A stretch of 64,000 bases of DNA from assembly GCF_011170125.1 (NCBI RefSeq), contig NZ_BLLN01000005.1:2356001-2420000 (forward strand), written 5' to 3'. Each line of letters begins with the position of its first letter. Position 1 is the first letter of the stretch. The notes under the pieces are model-generated. The model worked only from the letters and a program-made list of their open reading frames with translations. It was not told the origin of the DNA and made no database searches. Source of the DNA: Streptomyces diastaticus subsp. diastaticus. GTDB lineage: Bacteria; Actinomycetota; Actinomycetes; Streptomycetales; Streptomycetaceae. This document shows, in pieces, positions 22,466-30,934 of the stretch. The translations under genes were made by a program, and so were the position numbers.

Positions 22466-24856
22466 TCACTCCCCCAGCAGCTCCGGCGGCACGTCGTCAC
22501 GGAGCAGGTCCGGCACCCCGTCCGCGTCCGGCTGGTCGCGGCGCCCGGAGACCACGGTGAGCTGCTGCGTCGCCCGGGTCAGCGCGACGTACAGCACGCG
22601 CAGCCCGGCCGGGGACTCGTCGGCCACCTCGGCCGGGGAGACCACCACCGTCGCGTCGTACTCCAGGCCCTTCGCCTCCAGCGAGCCGAGGGCGACGACG
22701 CGCTCGCCGAGGCCGGCGAGCCAGCGGGCGGCCTGCTCACGGCGTTCCATCGCGACCACCACGCCGACCGTGCCGTCGACCGTCTCCAGCAGGCGGGCCG
22801 CCTCCGCGCGCACCGTCTCCCCCATCGGCTCCCCGGCGACCACGAACCGCGGCTCGACGCCGGTGGAGCGGACGGCACGCGGGGAGGGTGAGCCGGGCAT
22901 GGCGAGGGCCAGCACGCGGGAGGCCAGCTCGGCGATCTCGGCCGGGTTGCGGTAGTTGACGGTGAGGGTGAAGCGGCGGCGGGGCCGGTTGCCGAGTGCC
23001 TCCTCGCGGGCCGCTGCGGCCTCGTCGGGGTCGGACCAGGAGGACTGGGCGGGGTCGCCCACCACGGTCCAGGTGGCCTGGCGACCGCGCCGGCCGACCA
23101 TCCGCCACTGCATCGGCGTGAGGTCCTGGGCCTCGTCGACGATGACGTGGGTGTACTCGGTGCGCTCCTGGGCCAGCCGCTCCGCCCGCTCCCACTGGGT
23201 CTCCTCGCGGACCGGCATCAGCTCCTGGAGGCCCGTGAGGTGGTCCAGCGGGTCGGCCTCGCGCTTGCGGCGAGGCCGGGGCGGAGTGCCGAGGACGGCC
23301 TCCAGCTCGTCCAGCAGGGCCACGTCGTGGACGGAGAGCGGGCCCTCGCCGGCCGGACCGAGCCGGGACAGCGAGCGGGCGACGCGGCGCGCCTCGCCCT
23401 GGCCCAGCACCTTGCGGGACCAGCGGGCGAGCCGCTTCTCGTCGGCCATGGCGGCGAGCACGGCACGCGGGGTCAGCTCGGGCCACCAGGCGTCGAGGAA
23501 GGCGGTGAAGGAGTCCTCGGAGAGGATGTCCTCGTCGAAGCCGGAGCGCAGTTCGGCGGCGAGTTCCGGGTCCTGGTGGCGTCCGGCACCGCCCGACCTG
23601 GCCCACAAGGCGTCGAGCAGCAGGCGGCGGGCGCGGGGCCGCAGCAGGTTGACGGGGGCGGTGCCGCTGAGCGCGTCGCGCCGGACGCGGCCCAGTTCGG
23701 CGGCGTCCAGCTCGACGCGGCGGCCGAAGGCGACGACCCGCAGCCGCTCGGGCGGCCCGGCCGGGGCGGCGGGCAGGCCGAGGTCGAGCTGCCCCTCGGG
23801 GGCCTCGCCGGCCTCCTCGTCCCGGCCGGCCCTGGCGGGCGGGGCCGCACCGAGGTCGAGGGCGCCCCGGGCTGCCCGGCGCAGCACCTGGACCATGCGG
23901 GCGGAGCCCTTGACACGGGCGGCGGCCGGAGGGTCGTAGGCGGTGGCCTCGGCACCGTCGACCAGGGAGCCGAGGGCGCGGATGGCGACCTGGCCCTCCT
24001 CGCCGAGGGAGGGCAGTACGCCCTCGGTGTAGGAGACGAGGAGCGGGGTCGGGGAGACGATGAGGATGCCGCCCGCGTACCGGCGCCGGTCCTGGTAGAG
24101 GAGGTAGGCGGCGCGGTGCAGGGCGACGGCGGTCTTGCCGGTGCCGGGGCCGCCCTCGACCAGGGTGACGGAGGCGGCGGGGGCGCGGATGACGCGGTCC
24201 TGCTCGGCCTGGATGGAGGCGACGATGTCGCGCATGGTGTGGCTGCGGGCCTGGCCGAGGGCGGCCATCAGCGCGCCGTCGCCGACCACGGCGAGCGGTT
24301 CGCCGGCCAGGCGCGCGGTCAGCTCGGGGCGCATCAGGTCGTCCTCGACGCCGAGCACCTGACGGCCCTTGGAGCGGATGACGCGGCGGCGCACGACGCG
24401 GCCGGGCTCGACGGGGGTGGACCGGTAGAAGGGGGCGGCGGCGGGGGCGCGCCAGTCGATGACCAGCGGTGTGTAGTCGGCGTCGAGGACGCCGATGCGG
24501 CCGATGTGCAGGGTCTCGGCGATGTCGGCGGTGCCGTCGGGGTGGACGGCGTCGTCGGCGGGTTCGACGGAGGTGTAGGCGCCGTCGGGGCCCTTCTCGC
24601 CGTCCTTGCCGAGGAGCAGGTCGATGCGGCCGAAGAGGAAGTCCTCGAACTCGTTGTTCAGCCGGTTGAGATGGATCCCGGCCCGGAAGACCTGGGCGTC
24701 GCGCTCGGCGAGCGCGCCGGGCGTGCCGACCTGGCCGCGGCGGGCCGCGTCCCGCATCAGGAACTCCGCCTCCTGGATCTTCTCCTCCAGGCGCCGGTAC
24801 ACCCCGTCGAGGTGGTCCTGCTCGATGCTGATCTCACGGTCGCGTACGTCGGCCAC
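22466..24856 (-). CDS. helD: HelD-like SF1 ATPase (RNA polymerase-associated)
   Basis: A 796-residue protein with UvrD/HelD helicase motifs: Walker A GGPGTGKT (residues 235-242), VIVDEAQDLTPMQW as motif II, GDPAQSSW as motif III and VALTRATQQL as motif VI. The N-terminus (residues 1-75, EQDHLDGVYRRLEEKIQEAE) is a long coiled coil like the arm with which HelD enters RNA polymerase. HelD proteins remove stalled RNA polymerase from DNA and can affect rifampicin tolerance in actinobacteria. The GTG start (24854-24856) has GAAGGGG upstream. The assignment to HelD rather than DNA-repair UvrD rests on the N-terminal coiled coil and the DADYTPLVIDWRAP domain. Confidence 0.88.
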   Translation of the reverse strand: MADVRDREISIEQDHLDGVYRRLEEKIQEAEFLMRDAARRGQVGTPGALAERDAQVFRAGIHLNRLNNEFEDFLFGRIDLLLGKDGEKGPDGAYTSVEPADDAVHPDGTADIAETLHIGRIGVLDADYTPLVIDWRAPAAAPFYRSTPVEPGRVVRRRVIRSKGRQVLGVEDDLMRPELTARLAGEPLAVVGDGALMAALGQARSHTMRDIVASIQAEQDRVIRAPAASVTLVEGGPGTGKTAVALHRAAYLLYQDRRRYAGGILIVSPTPLLVSYTEGVLPSLGEEGQVAIRALGSLVDGAEATAYDPPAAARVKGSARMVQVLRRAARGALDLGAAPPARAGRDEEAGEAPEGQLDLGLPAAPAGPPERLRVVAFGRRVELDAAELGRVRRDALSGTAPVNLLRPRARRLLLDALWARSGGAGRHQDPELAAELRSGFDEDILSEDSFTAFLDAWWPELTPRAVLAAMADEKRLARWSRKVLGQGEARRVARSLSRLGPAGEGPLSVHDVALLDELEAVLGTPPRPRRKREADPLDHLTGLQELMPVREETQWERAERLAQERTEYTHVIVDEAQDLTPMQWRMVGRRGRQATWTVVGDPAQSSWSDPDEAAAAREEALGNRPRRRFTLTVNYRNPAEIAELASRVLALAMPGSPSPRAVRSTGVEPRFVVAGEPMGETVRAEAARLLETVDGTVGVVVAMERREQAARWLAGLGERVVALGSLEAKGLEYDATVVVSPAEVADESPAGLRVLYVALTRATQQLTVVSGRRDQPDADGVPDLLRDDVPPELLGE

Positions 24857-24989
24857 CGAGGCCCCCTTCTCACATGCGCTGGGCAGCCGTCCAACTTACG
24901 CGACCGGCGGGGCCGCGTGCACGCCGCACACGCAATTGGAAGACGCAACTCCACTTGCCCGGGGCATGGGGAGGGCGGCGGGCGGCGCG

Positions 24990-25628
24990 TCAGCCGCCAC
25001 CAGGCCCGCCCGGCGTCCGGGCACCGGCCCGCCCGTTCTGGACGGTCCGGCGGCCGCGCCGGTGGCGGGCGACCCGTTCGCGGTTGCCGCAGGTCTCGCC
25101 GGAGCACCAGCGGCGCCGGCGGCCGCGGGAGGTGTCGAGGTAGACCAGTGGGCAGTCCTGGCCGGCGCAGCGGCGCAGCAGGGCGCGGGCGTCCGGGTCG
25201 GTGAGCAGCTCCACCGCGTCGCGGGCGACCGCGCCGAGCAGCGCCTGGCAGTCGGGGTCGCCGGCCAGGCCCCGGCCGAGGGTGCCGTCGGGCCTGCGGA
25301 CGGCACGCGGCGGGGGCGGCGGGTTGCGGGCGACGGCGTTGACCCGGTCGAGGGCGTGGCCGCAGGGGCGCCCGTCGAGTTCGGCGCCGACCACGGTGGC
25401 GATCTGGCCACGCAGGTCCCGGAAGGCGGCGAGCCAGCCGGGCCCCGCGCGCTCCAGCCGGGTGCCGGGCGGCACCAGGCCGGCACCGGTCAGCCACTGC
25501 CGCAGCCGGTCGGCGCCGTCGAGCCGCTCCACCGGGTGCGCGGTGGCGACGAGGTCCAGGCAGACCCGTCCGCAGTCGAACCGCAGCACCCGCGCGCTCG
25601 CCCCTGCCCGGTACGCGTGCCCCGTCAT
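24990..25628 (-). CDS. CGNR zinc-finger / ABATE domain protein
   Basis: A 212-residue protein with an N-terminal ABATE-type domain (RVLRFDCGRVCLDLVAT onward) and a C-terminal CGNR zinc finger: CPLVYLD..RRRRWCS..CGNRERVARHR (about residues 155-190). Such proteins are putative stress-related transcription factors in actinobacteria. The ATG follows GGAGGTG by 6 nt. It ends in a Gly/Arg-rich tail. Targets are unknown. Confidence 0.88.
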   Translation of the reverse strand: MTGHAYRAGASARVLRFDCGRVCLDLVATAHPVERLDGADRLRQWLTGAGLVPPGTRLERAGPGWLAAFRDLRGQIATVVGAELDGRPCGHALDRVNAVARNPPPPPRAVRRPDGTLGRGLAGDPDCQALLGAVARDAVELLTDPDARALLRRCAGQDCPLVYLDTSRGRRRRWCSGETCGNRERVARHRRGRRTVQNGRAGARTPGGPGGG

Positions 25629-25787
25629 CGTGCACCTCCGCCCGCCGAGGGCCGGGACCACCCGACGCGGCCCCGCCCCGTCCACCGTGCCCGCCACCCG
25701 GGCGCCGGGGAAGCCCTGGAGGCTCTCCGGATGCCAACCACCTTTCCCTGCCGCCCTGTTGACCGGCCCTATGAACGTCTTCCCCCG

Positions 25788-25793
25788 TAACCT
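25788..25793 (+). promoter_or_regulatory. -10 element suggesting a leaderless GNAT mRNA
   Basis: TAACCT ends 6 nt before the ATG at 25800 and there is no ribosome binding site, so transcription may begin at the start codon itself. No good -35 is seen at 17-18 bp. Confidence 0.4.
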
Positions 25794-25799
25794 GTCCCC

Positions 25800-26417
25800 A
25801 TGTACGCGCCTGTGGGCATGCCGCCCTTCCTCCCGGCAGGTCCGGGGCTCTCGCTGCGGCCCTGGCGGGCCCGGGACGCCCGGGAACTGATCGACGCCTA
25901 CCGCGATCCGCTGCTGCGGAGGTTCACCCGCACCTGGCCCGAGGACGAGGCGGGCGCCCGGGCGTGGCTGGCCCGCGAGGAGGCGGGCGCCCGGGACGGC
26001 AGCCGCTACTCCTTCGCCGTGGAACTGGCCGCCCAGGCTCCGGGCGGCAGCGGACCGGCGCCCTCCGGGGTCCGGGACCCGGCGGCGACCGGTGTCCTGG
26101 CCGGCTGCGTGGTGCTCAAGGTGTTCGGGCACGAGGACCGTCCCGCCCGCACGGACACCGCCGAGGTCGGTTACTGGACCACCGCCTCGGTACGCGGCCG
26201 GGGCCTGGCGGGCCGCGCCGTCGTGGCCCTCGCCGACTGGGCGTTCGCCGCTCTGCCCGCGCTGACCCGTCTCGAACTCCTCCACCAGGTCGACAACGAG
26301 CCCTCCTGCCGGGTCGCCGAGAAGGCCGGTTTCCCGCACGTCGAGACGCTGGCGGCGCACCCGCCGATCTTCCCCCTGCCCGGGCACGTGCACGTACGGC
26401 CACGCCCGGCCGTCTGA
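25800..26417 (+). CDS. GNAT-family N-acetyltransferase (RimJ/RimL type)
   Basis: A 205-residue acetyltransferase. LSLRPWRARDARELIDAYRDP is the typical first strand-helix of RimJ/RimL-like GNATs; VRGRGLAGRAVVALADWAF is the acetyl-CoA pyrophosphate loop region, followed by RLELLHQVDNEPSCRVAEKAGF, the conserved end of the fold. Substrate unknown (ribosomal protein N-termini, antibiotics or metabolites are all possible). The stop directly abuts that of the convergent gene (TGATCA at 26415-26420). Confidence 0.88.
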   Translation: MYAPVGMPPFLPAGPGLSLRPWRARDARELIDAYRDPLLRRFTRTWPEDEAGARAWLAREEAGARDGSRYSFAVELAAQAPGGSGPAPSGVRDPAATGVLAGCVVLKVFGHEDRPARTDTAEVGYWTTASVRGRGLAGRAVVALADWAFAALPALTRLELLHQVDNEPSCRVAEKAGFPHVETLAAHPPIFPLPGHVHVRPRPAV

Positions 26418-27545
26418 TCAGGCCCCCGGGCCGTCGGCGAGCCGGTAGCCGCGTCCGGCCGCGGTCAGCACCAGCCCGGGCACGCCCAGGGCCGCCCGCA
26501 GCCGGGCCACCGCCCCCTCCACCGCGTGCTCGTCGTGCCCGGCGCCGGGCAGCGCCCCCAGCAGTTCGTCGCGGCCGACGACCCGGCCCGGCGACCGGGC
26601 CAGCGTCCGCAGCAGGGCCATCGGGGCGGGCGGTACGGGCCGCAGCTCGTCGTCGACCAGGACGGCGTGGCCGCGGAGCCGCACCCGGTGCCCGGCGACG
26701 GTCAGCAACGGGGCCCGGCCGGGCAGTTCCTCGCAGAGCCGCTGCACCATCGGCCCGAGCCGGAACCGTTCGGGCCGCACCGGCTCCACCCCTGCCTCCT
26801 GGAGCGGCAGCGCGGTCACGGGGCCGACGCAGACGGGCAGCACCTCACCGCGCAAGGCGTCCACCAGCGCCTTCCGCCGGCCCAGCGCATCGGCCCGGCG
26901 GAGCAGCGAGGTGACGGCGGGCGCGCTGGTGAAGGCGAGCGCGTCGACACCGCGCCGCACGGTCGCCTCGACGAGCCGGTCCAGGGGGGCGGGGTCGGCG
27001 GGCGGCAGCCAGCGGTAGACGGGCACACCGACCACCTCGGCGCCGGCCGCCCGCAGCGCCTCAGCGAAGCCGGGCACCGGCTCGCCGTGCAGTTGCACGG
27101 CCACCCGCAGCCCCTCGACACCTTCGGCGAGCAGCCGCTCCAGCACCTCGCCCATCGCCTCGGACCGCGGGGACCACTCCTCACGCAGCCCCGCCGCCCG
27201 GACGGCCCCCGTCACCTTCGGCCCCCGGGTCAGCAGCCGGGCCCCGCCCAGCGCCGCCAGCAGAGCCGGGCCGGTCCCCCACCCCTCGGCCGCCTCGACC
27301 CAGCCCCGGAAGCCGACGGCGGTACTGGCCACCACCACCTCGGGCGGCCGCGCGACGAGCCGTTCGGTGGCCGCCCGCAACTCCCCGTCGCCGGCGAGGG
27401 GCACCACCCGCAGCGCGGGCGCGTACACCACCTCGGCGCCCCGGCGCCCCAGCAGCGCCCCCAGCTCTCCGGCCCGCCGTTCCGCCGTCACCCCGACGGT
27501 GAACCCCGCCAGGGGCGACGGCCCATCCGCGCCCGCGTCGCTCAT
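26418..27545 (-). CDS. HemD-like (uroporphyrinogen-III synthase) domain fused to a winged-helix domain
   Basis: A 375-residue two-domain protein. Residues 1-270 match uroporphyrinogen-III synthase (PLAGFTVGVTAERRAGELGALL, LAFTSAPAVTSLLRRA); residues from about 285 form an OmpR/PhoB-type winged helix (ALLRTLARSPGRVVGRDELLGALPG..DEHAVEGAVARLRAAL..RGYRL). Streptomyces usually has another hemD for haem synthesis, so this one may be a regulator sensing a tetrapyrrole (inference). I chose the ATG at 27543-27545; an upstream GTG at 27593 would add 16 residues and has GGGAAG before it, so it remains possible. Confidence 0.85.
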   Translation of the reverse strand: MSDAGADGPSPLAGFTVGVTAERRAGELGALLGRRGAEVVYAPALRVVPLAGDGELRAATERLVARPPEVVVASTAVGFRGWVEAAEGWGTGPALLAALGGARLLTRGPKVTGAVRAAGLREEWSPRSEAMGEVLERLLAEGVEGLRVAVQLHGEPVPGFAEALRAAGAEVVGVPVYRWLPPADPAPLDRLVEATVRRGVDALAFTSAPAVTSLLRRADALGRRKALVDALRGEVLPVCVGPVTALPLQEAGVEPVRPERFRLGPMVQRLCEELPGRAPLLTVAGHRVRLRGHAVLVDDELRPVPPAPMALLRTLARSPGRVVGRDELLGALPGAGHDEHAVEGAVARLRAALGVPGLVLTAAGRGYRLADGPGA

Positions 27546-27694
27546 CCGCCCGCACCCCGCACTCGTCGCCCCCGGCGCGGCTGCCGAGGTCACCCGTCAC
27601 TTCCCGCCCACCACGATGCCACCCCCGGTGCGCCCGCCGGCCGGAGGCGGCTCGGCAGGCAGCCGCCGCTCGGCCGGGGCCGCACCCGGGGGCT

Positions 27695-28771
27695 TCAGCG
27701 GTTGATGGACTGGATCTCCTGGACGGTCATGTCCTGGGTGGTCTCGAAGGTGCCGTCGGGCAGGTCTCCGCCCGCGCCGCCGGTGCCCTCCCAGCTGATC
27801 TCCCAGGTGATGGAGGCGCTCAGCTCGTAGGGCTTGTCGCTCGCCCGCAGGTAGGTGATGCCGCACGGCGGGTCCTGGTCGGCGCTGCCCTTCCGGTACG
27901 GGCTGCCGATACTGCCGTCCTCGTTGATCCGGCAGGTGCCGCCGGCCGGGAAGGTCTCGGCGTCCTCGGTGCCGGGCTCCAGGGTGAGGCTGACCGGGTG
28001 CGCGGTCGTCTCCGCGTACAGGTTGGTGCGAGGCAGCTCGGCGCGGACCACCACGTCCTCGAACTTCCCCTCGTCCAGCCAGACCCAGGTGGGGAGGTTC
28101 ACCGTCGACTTGGCCTGCGGCCGCACCTCGACCTCGGTGTCCGGCACCTTCACGTGCTCGTACGCGTACTCGGCGAGCATCCGGGGGGTGGGGGCGTTGG
28201 GGATCCGGGGGACCTGGTTGTCGGGCATCCAGAACATGATGCGCCCGCAGTCCCAGGAGTCCGGGTGGGAGTCGTCGGGGGCGACGCTGCGCCAGAAGTT
28301 TCCGCCCTTGCCGATGTTGTAGTTCTCGTACCCTTCGGCCTCGGTGCGGTCGTCGTCCATGTTGTCCTGGGCCTTGCCGTCCCGGTAGTGGTCGGTCCAC
28401 AGGCCCTTGCCGTACCAGGACTGATGGATACCGACGTCGCCCTGGCCGTCGGACCGGTCCACGAACTCCTTCAGCTCCTCGGGCGTGAAGACCGGCTCGT
28501 ACCAGCAGGCGGGCGGCTCCCAGTCGGTGTCGATGGGGGCGAGGTTGCCACGCTTGCCCGAGCCACCGCCCTTGACCTGCGATATCTGGATCTGCGAGAC
28601 GCCCGCGGAGACCTTGCCCTTGCCGTCGGTGCTTCCGCCGGGCTTGGACTGTGGAGGCGGAACCGTGGTGTTGTCGCCCGGTGCGTCGGCATGGGCTACA
28701 CCAGACAGGGCGAGGAGGGCCGCCGACAGAGCCAGGGCCGGTCCGCGAAGAACGGCGCGCGACGTGGTCAT
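27695..28771 (-). CDS. Secreted hypothetical protein
   Basis: A 358-residue protein with a Sec signal peptide (MTTSRAVLRGPALALSAALLALSGVAHA, cut near residue 28-29). The mature part starts with a Pro/Gly/Ser linker and continues as a beta-rich domain with scattered Cys (ACWYEP, WDCGRIMFW, GGTCRINED, PCGITYLR) that may form disulfides. The ATG overlaps the stop of the upstream lipoprotein gene as ATGA, so the two are coupled. I do not recognise the family beyond a Streptomyces-type secreted protein; an envelope role with its partner is likely. Confidence 0.8.
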   Translation of the reverse strand: MTTSRAVLRGPALALSAALLALSGVAHADAPGDNTTVPPPQSKPGGSTDGKGKVSAGVSQIQISQVKGGGSGKRGNLAPIDTDWEPPACWYEPVFTPEELKEFVDRSDGQGDVGIHQSWYGKGLWTDHYRDGKAQDNMDDDRTEAEGYENYNIGKGGNFWRSVAPDDSHPDSWDCGRIMFWMPDNQVPRIPNAPTPRMLAEYAYEHVKVPDTEVEVRPQAKSTVNLPTWVWLDEGKFEDVVVRAELPRTNLYAETTAHPVSLTLEPGTEDAETFPAGGTCRINEDGSIGSPYRKGSADQDPPCGITYLRASDKPYELSASITWEISWEGTGGAGGDLPDGTFETTQDMTVQEIQSINR

Positions 28772-29415
28772 CCCTTGCACTCCTGCACCTCTCCCTGAAC
28801 CTCGATCTGCTGCACCACCCAGTGCTCACCGGCGCTCTTCGCCGGACGCATGAGGAGGCTGAACTTCTGGTAGCTCTTGAGGCTCTCCTCCGTGCGCTCG
28901 ACCTTGCCGGTCTTGACGTTCTTGCCGAAGTAGTCGGCCTGGTTGCGGCACATCGTGACGAGCACGCCCTTGGACTTGCCCACGTCGGCGGTCTCTGCCC
29001 GGTAGTAGCGGTCCTTGCCGGTGGCGGTCCATTCGCCGTCGACCCACTGCTGGATCTGCTCCTTGGCGTACTGCGCCGCCGACCCCTCCGAGTAGAACTG
29101 GTAGGCCTTGTCCTCCGGGTCCTGCGCGACGATGCCGTGCGCCAGGGCCCTGATGTAGTTCTCCGCATCGGTCAGAGCAGCCGCGTGGCCGCTGTCCGAG
29201 GGAGGAGTGGACTCGAAGGCGAGTTCCACGTCCCCGGGCAGCTTCAGGTCGGGGCGGCCGCCGTCCTGTTCCTCGGCCCCGTCACCCGCCCCCGCCGAAG
29301 CCGATGCCCCCGCCCCCTTGATGTCGTCGGGCTCCGCCGGCTCCCCGCCGCAGGCGGTCAGGGTGAGGGCGGTGGCTGCGGTCAGCGCCGCGAGGGGCAG
29401 GATGCGACGGGACAC
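28768..29415 (-). CDS. Lipoprotein, hypothetical
   Basis: A 215-residue lipoprotein: signal VSRRILPLAALTAATALT with lipobox LTAC, then a Gly/Ala/Glu linker and a compact domain (YIRALAHGIVAQDPEDKAYQ, KFSLLMRPAKSAGEHWVVQQ) that looks like an NTF2/SnoaL-type helix-plus-sheet fold. I chose the GTG at 29413-29415, which has AAGGAG 8 nt upstream. It forms a coupled pair with the secreted protein downstream. Confidence 0.8.
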   Translation of the reverse strand: MSRRILPLAALTAATALTLTACGGEPAEPDDIKGAGASASAGAGDGAEEQDGGRPDLKLPGDVELAFESTPPSDSGHAAALTDAENYIRALAHGIVAQDPEDKAYQFYSEGSAAQYAKEQIQQWVDGEWTATGKDRYYRAETADVGKSKGVLVTMCRNQADYFGKNVKTGKVERTEESLKSYQKFSLLMRPAKSAGEHWVVQQIEVQGEVQECKG

Positions 29416-29551
29416 GGTGGGGCTCCTTCTCGGACGGCGCGTGGGGAACGCGAAGGGATGCCCGGCGTGGCCGGACGTCCCAAGACGGTACCAACGGCGG
29501 GAAAGGGGCCCCAGGGGCGTGCGCGGTACCTTCACGCCTCCCGGCCGAGGT

Positions 29552-30934
29552 TCACTTGCGGTGGGACGCCCCCGACGTGGCGGCGCCGCGCTTCGTCCCG
29601 TCGGGCCACAGGCGCGGCGGGCGCCTGGCCGCGAGGTCCTCGACCCAGCCGACGGCCACCACCATGAGCCCGATCAGCGGCCAGACCAGTACGAACATCC
29701 ACAGGCTGTACGTGGTGGAGAGGGCGTTGCCCCACCGCGCGTCGTCCATGAAGGGGAGCCGGTAGAGCAGGTCGATCAGCGGCACCGTCGCCAGGATGAG
29801 CAGGTTGTGCCAGAGGTAGATCGTCACGGCCCGGTTGTTGGAGAGCGTGATGAGCGGGTCCCACCTGGCGAGCCGGCCCGGCAGGGTCTGCCAGGAGGGC
29901 GAGTACAGCAGCAGGATGGTGACGAAGCCGAAGGACCAGGTGGCCTGGGCGAGCGGGATGTCGTTGAGGTCCCAGCCGTCGGGGCCGAGGTGGCCGGAGG
30001 CCCACCACAGGCCGAAGGCCATGACGAGGCTGGCCAGCGAGACGGCCAGGTAGCGCGGGATCTCGCGGAGCAGCCCCTGCTGGTGGGCGAAGCCCAGCGT
30101 CCAGCAGCCGGCGTAGACGGCGAAGTCGGTGACGGCGTTGCCGAGTTCACCGGGGATCTGCACCAGGCCGGTGCCGACGACGGCGGTCAGACCGAGCGGC
30201 GCCAGCATGGTCGGCCACGGCGCGCGCCGGAAGGCCCACAGCAGCAGCGGCGAGGCGAGCACGAACCACAGGTACGCCCGCAGGTACCAGAGCGGCCCGG
30301 CGGCCTGCACGGCCCAGGTCTGCTCCAGCAGGCCGGAGGCGTCGCCGACCGACCAGGGGTAGGGCGGGGCGCCCACCGGCACCAGGTAGTTGAGAAGTGC
30401 GGCCCAGCCCCAGGCGCCCTCGGACCGGCCCGGGTTCCAGCCCGCGTACACGAACATGGCGAGCAGCAGCGCGCCGAAGACCCACATCGGCGGGAGCAGG
30501 CGCCGGACGCGGCCCCGGATGACGCCCATCGCCGGACGGGAGAGCGAGCGGGCCATCAGGGAGCCGGCCAGGGCGAACATGACACCCATGGACGGGAAGA
30601 GGACCGTCAGCCAGGCCCAGCCGAAGATGTGGTAGAGCACGACCCGGACCAGGGCGATGGAGCGCAGCAGGTCCAGGTACCGGTCGCGGCCGGGCTTCCT
30701 GGGCGCGGCGGCGGGGGCCTGCGGCTCCTCGGGAGCGGGTACGGCGGTGGGCGCCGGCACGGTCGCGGTGAGCGGGCCCGGCGCCACGCCGGGGGTCCGG
30801 TGAGGGGCCGGGACACCGGGTACGCCCGGGACCTGGGGCACGTCGGGAGCGCCCGGCCGCGGGTAGCGGCCGCCGCCGTGGCCCTCGTGCGGGGGCCGGG
30901 GCGGAGGCGCGGCGGACCAGGGGGTCTCGGTCAT
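29552..30934 (-). CDS. Membrane acyltransferase of the mat glycan locus
   Basis: A 460-residue membrane protein of the acyltransferase-3 family: cytoplasmic Pro-rich N-terminal tail (about 85 residues), then RYLDLLRSIALVRVVLYHIFGWAW (catalytic-type Arg and His in the first helix) and about ten membrane segments. It overlaps matB by ATGA (30931-30934), so it probably acts on the same surface polysaccharide, for example by adding acetyl or succinyl groups to it. The substrate is an inference from linkage. Confidence 0.88.
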   Translation of the reverse strand: MTETPWSAAPPPRPPHEGHGGGRYPRPGAPDVPQVPGVPGVPAPHRTPGVAPGPLTATVPAPTAVPAPEEPQAPAAAPRKPGRDRYLDLLRSIALVRVVLYHIFGWAWLTVLFPSMGVMFALAGSLMARSLSRPAMGVIRGRVRRLLPPMWVFGALLLAMFVYAGWNPGRSEGAWGWAALLNYLVPVGAPPYPWSVGDASGLLEQTWAVQAAGPLWYLRAYLWFVLASPLLLWAFRRAPWPTMLAPLGLTAVVGTGLVQIPGELGNAVTDFAVYAGCWTLGFAHQQGLLREIPRYLAVSLASLVMAFGLWWASGHLGPDGWDLNDIPLAQATWSFGFVTILLLYSPSWQTLPGRLARWDPLITLSNNRAVTIYLWHNLLILATVPLIDLLYRLPFMDDARWGNALSTTYSLWMFVLVWPLIGLMVVAVGWVEDLAARRPPRLWPDGTKRGAATSGASHRK

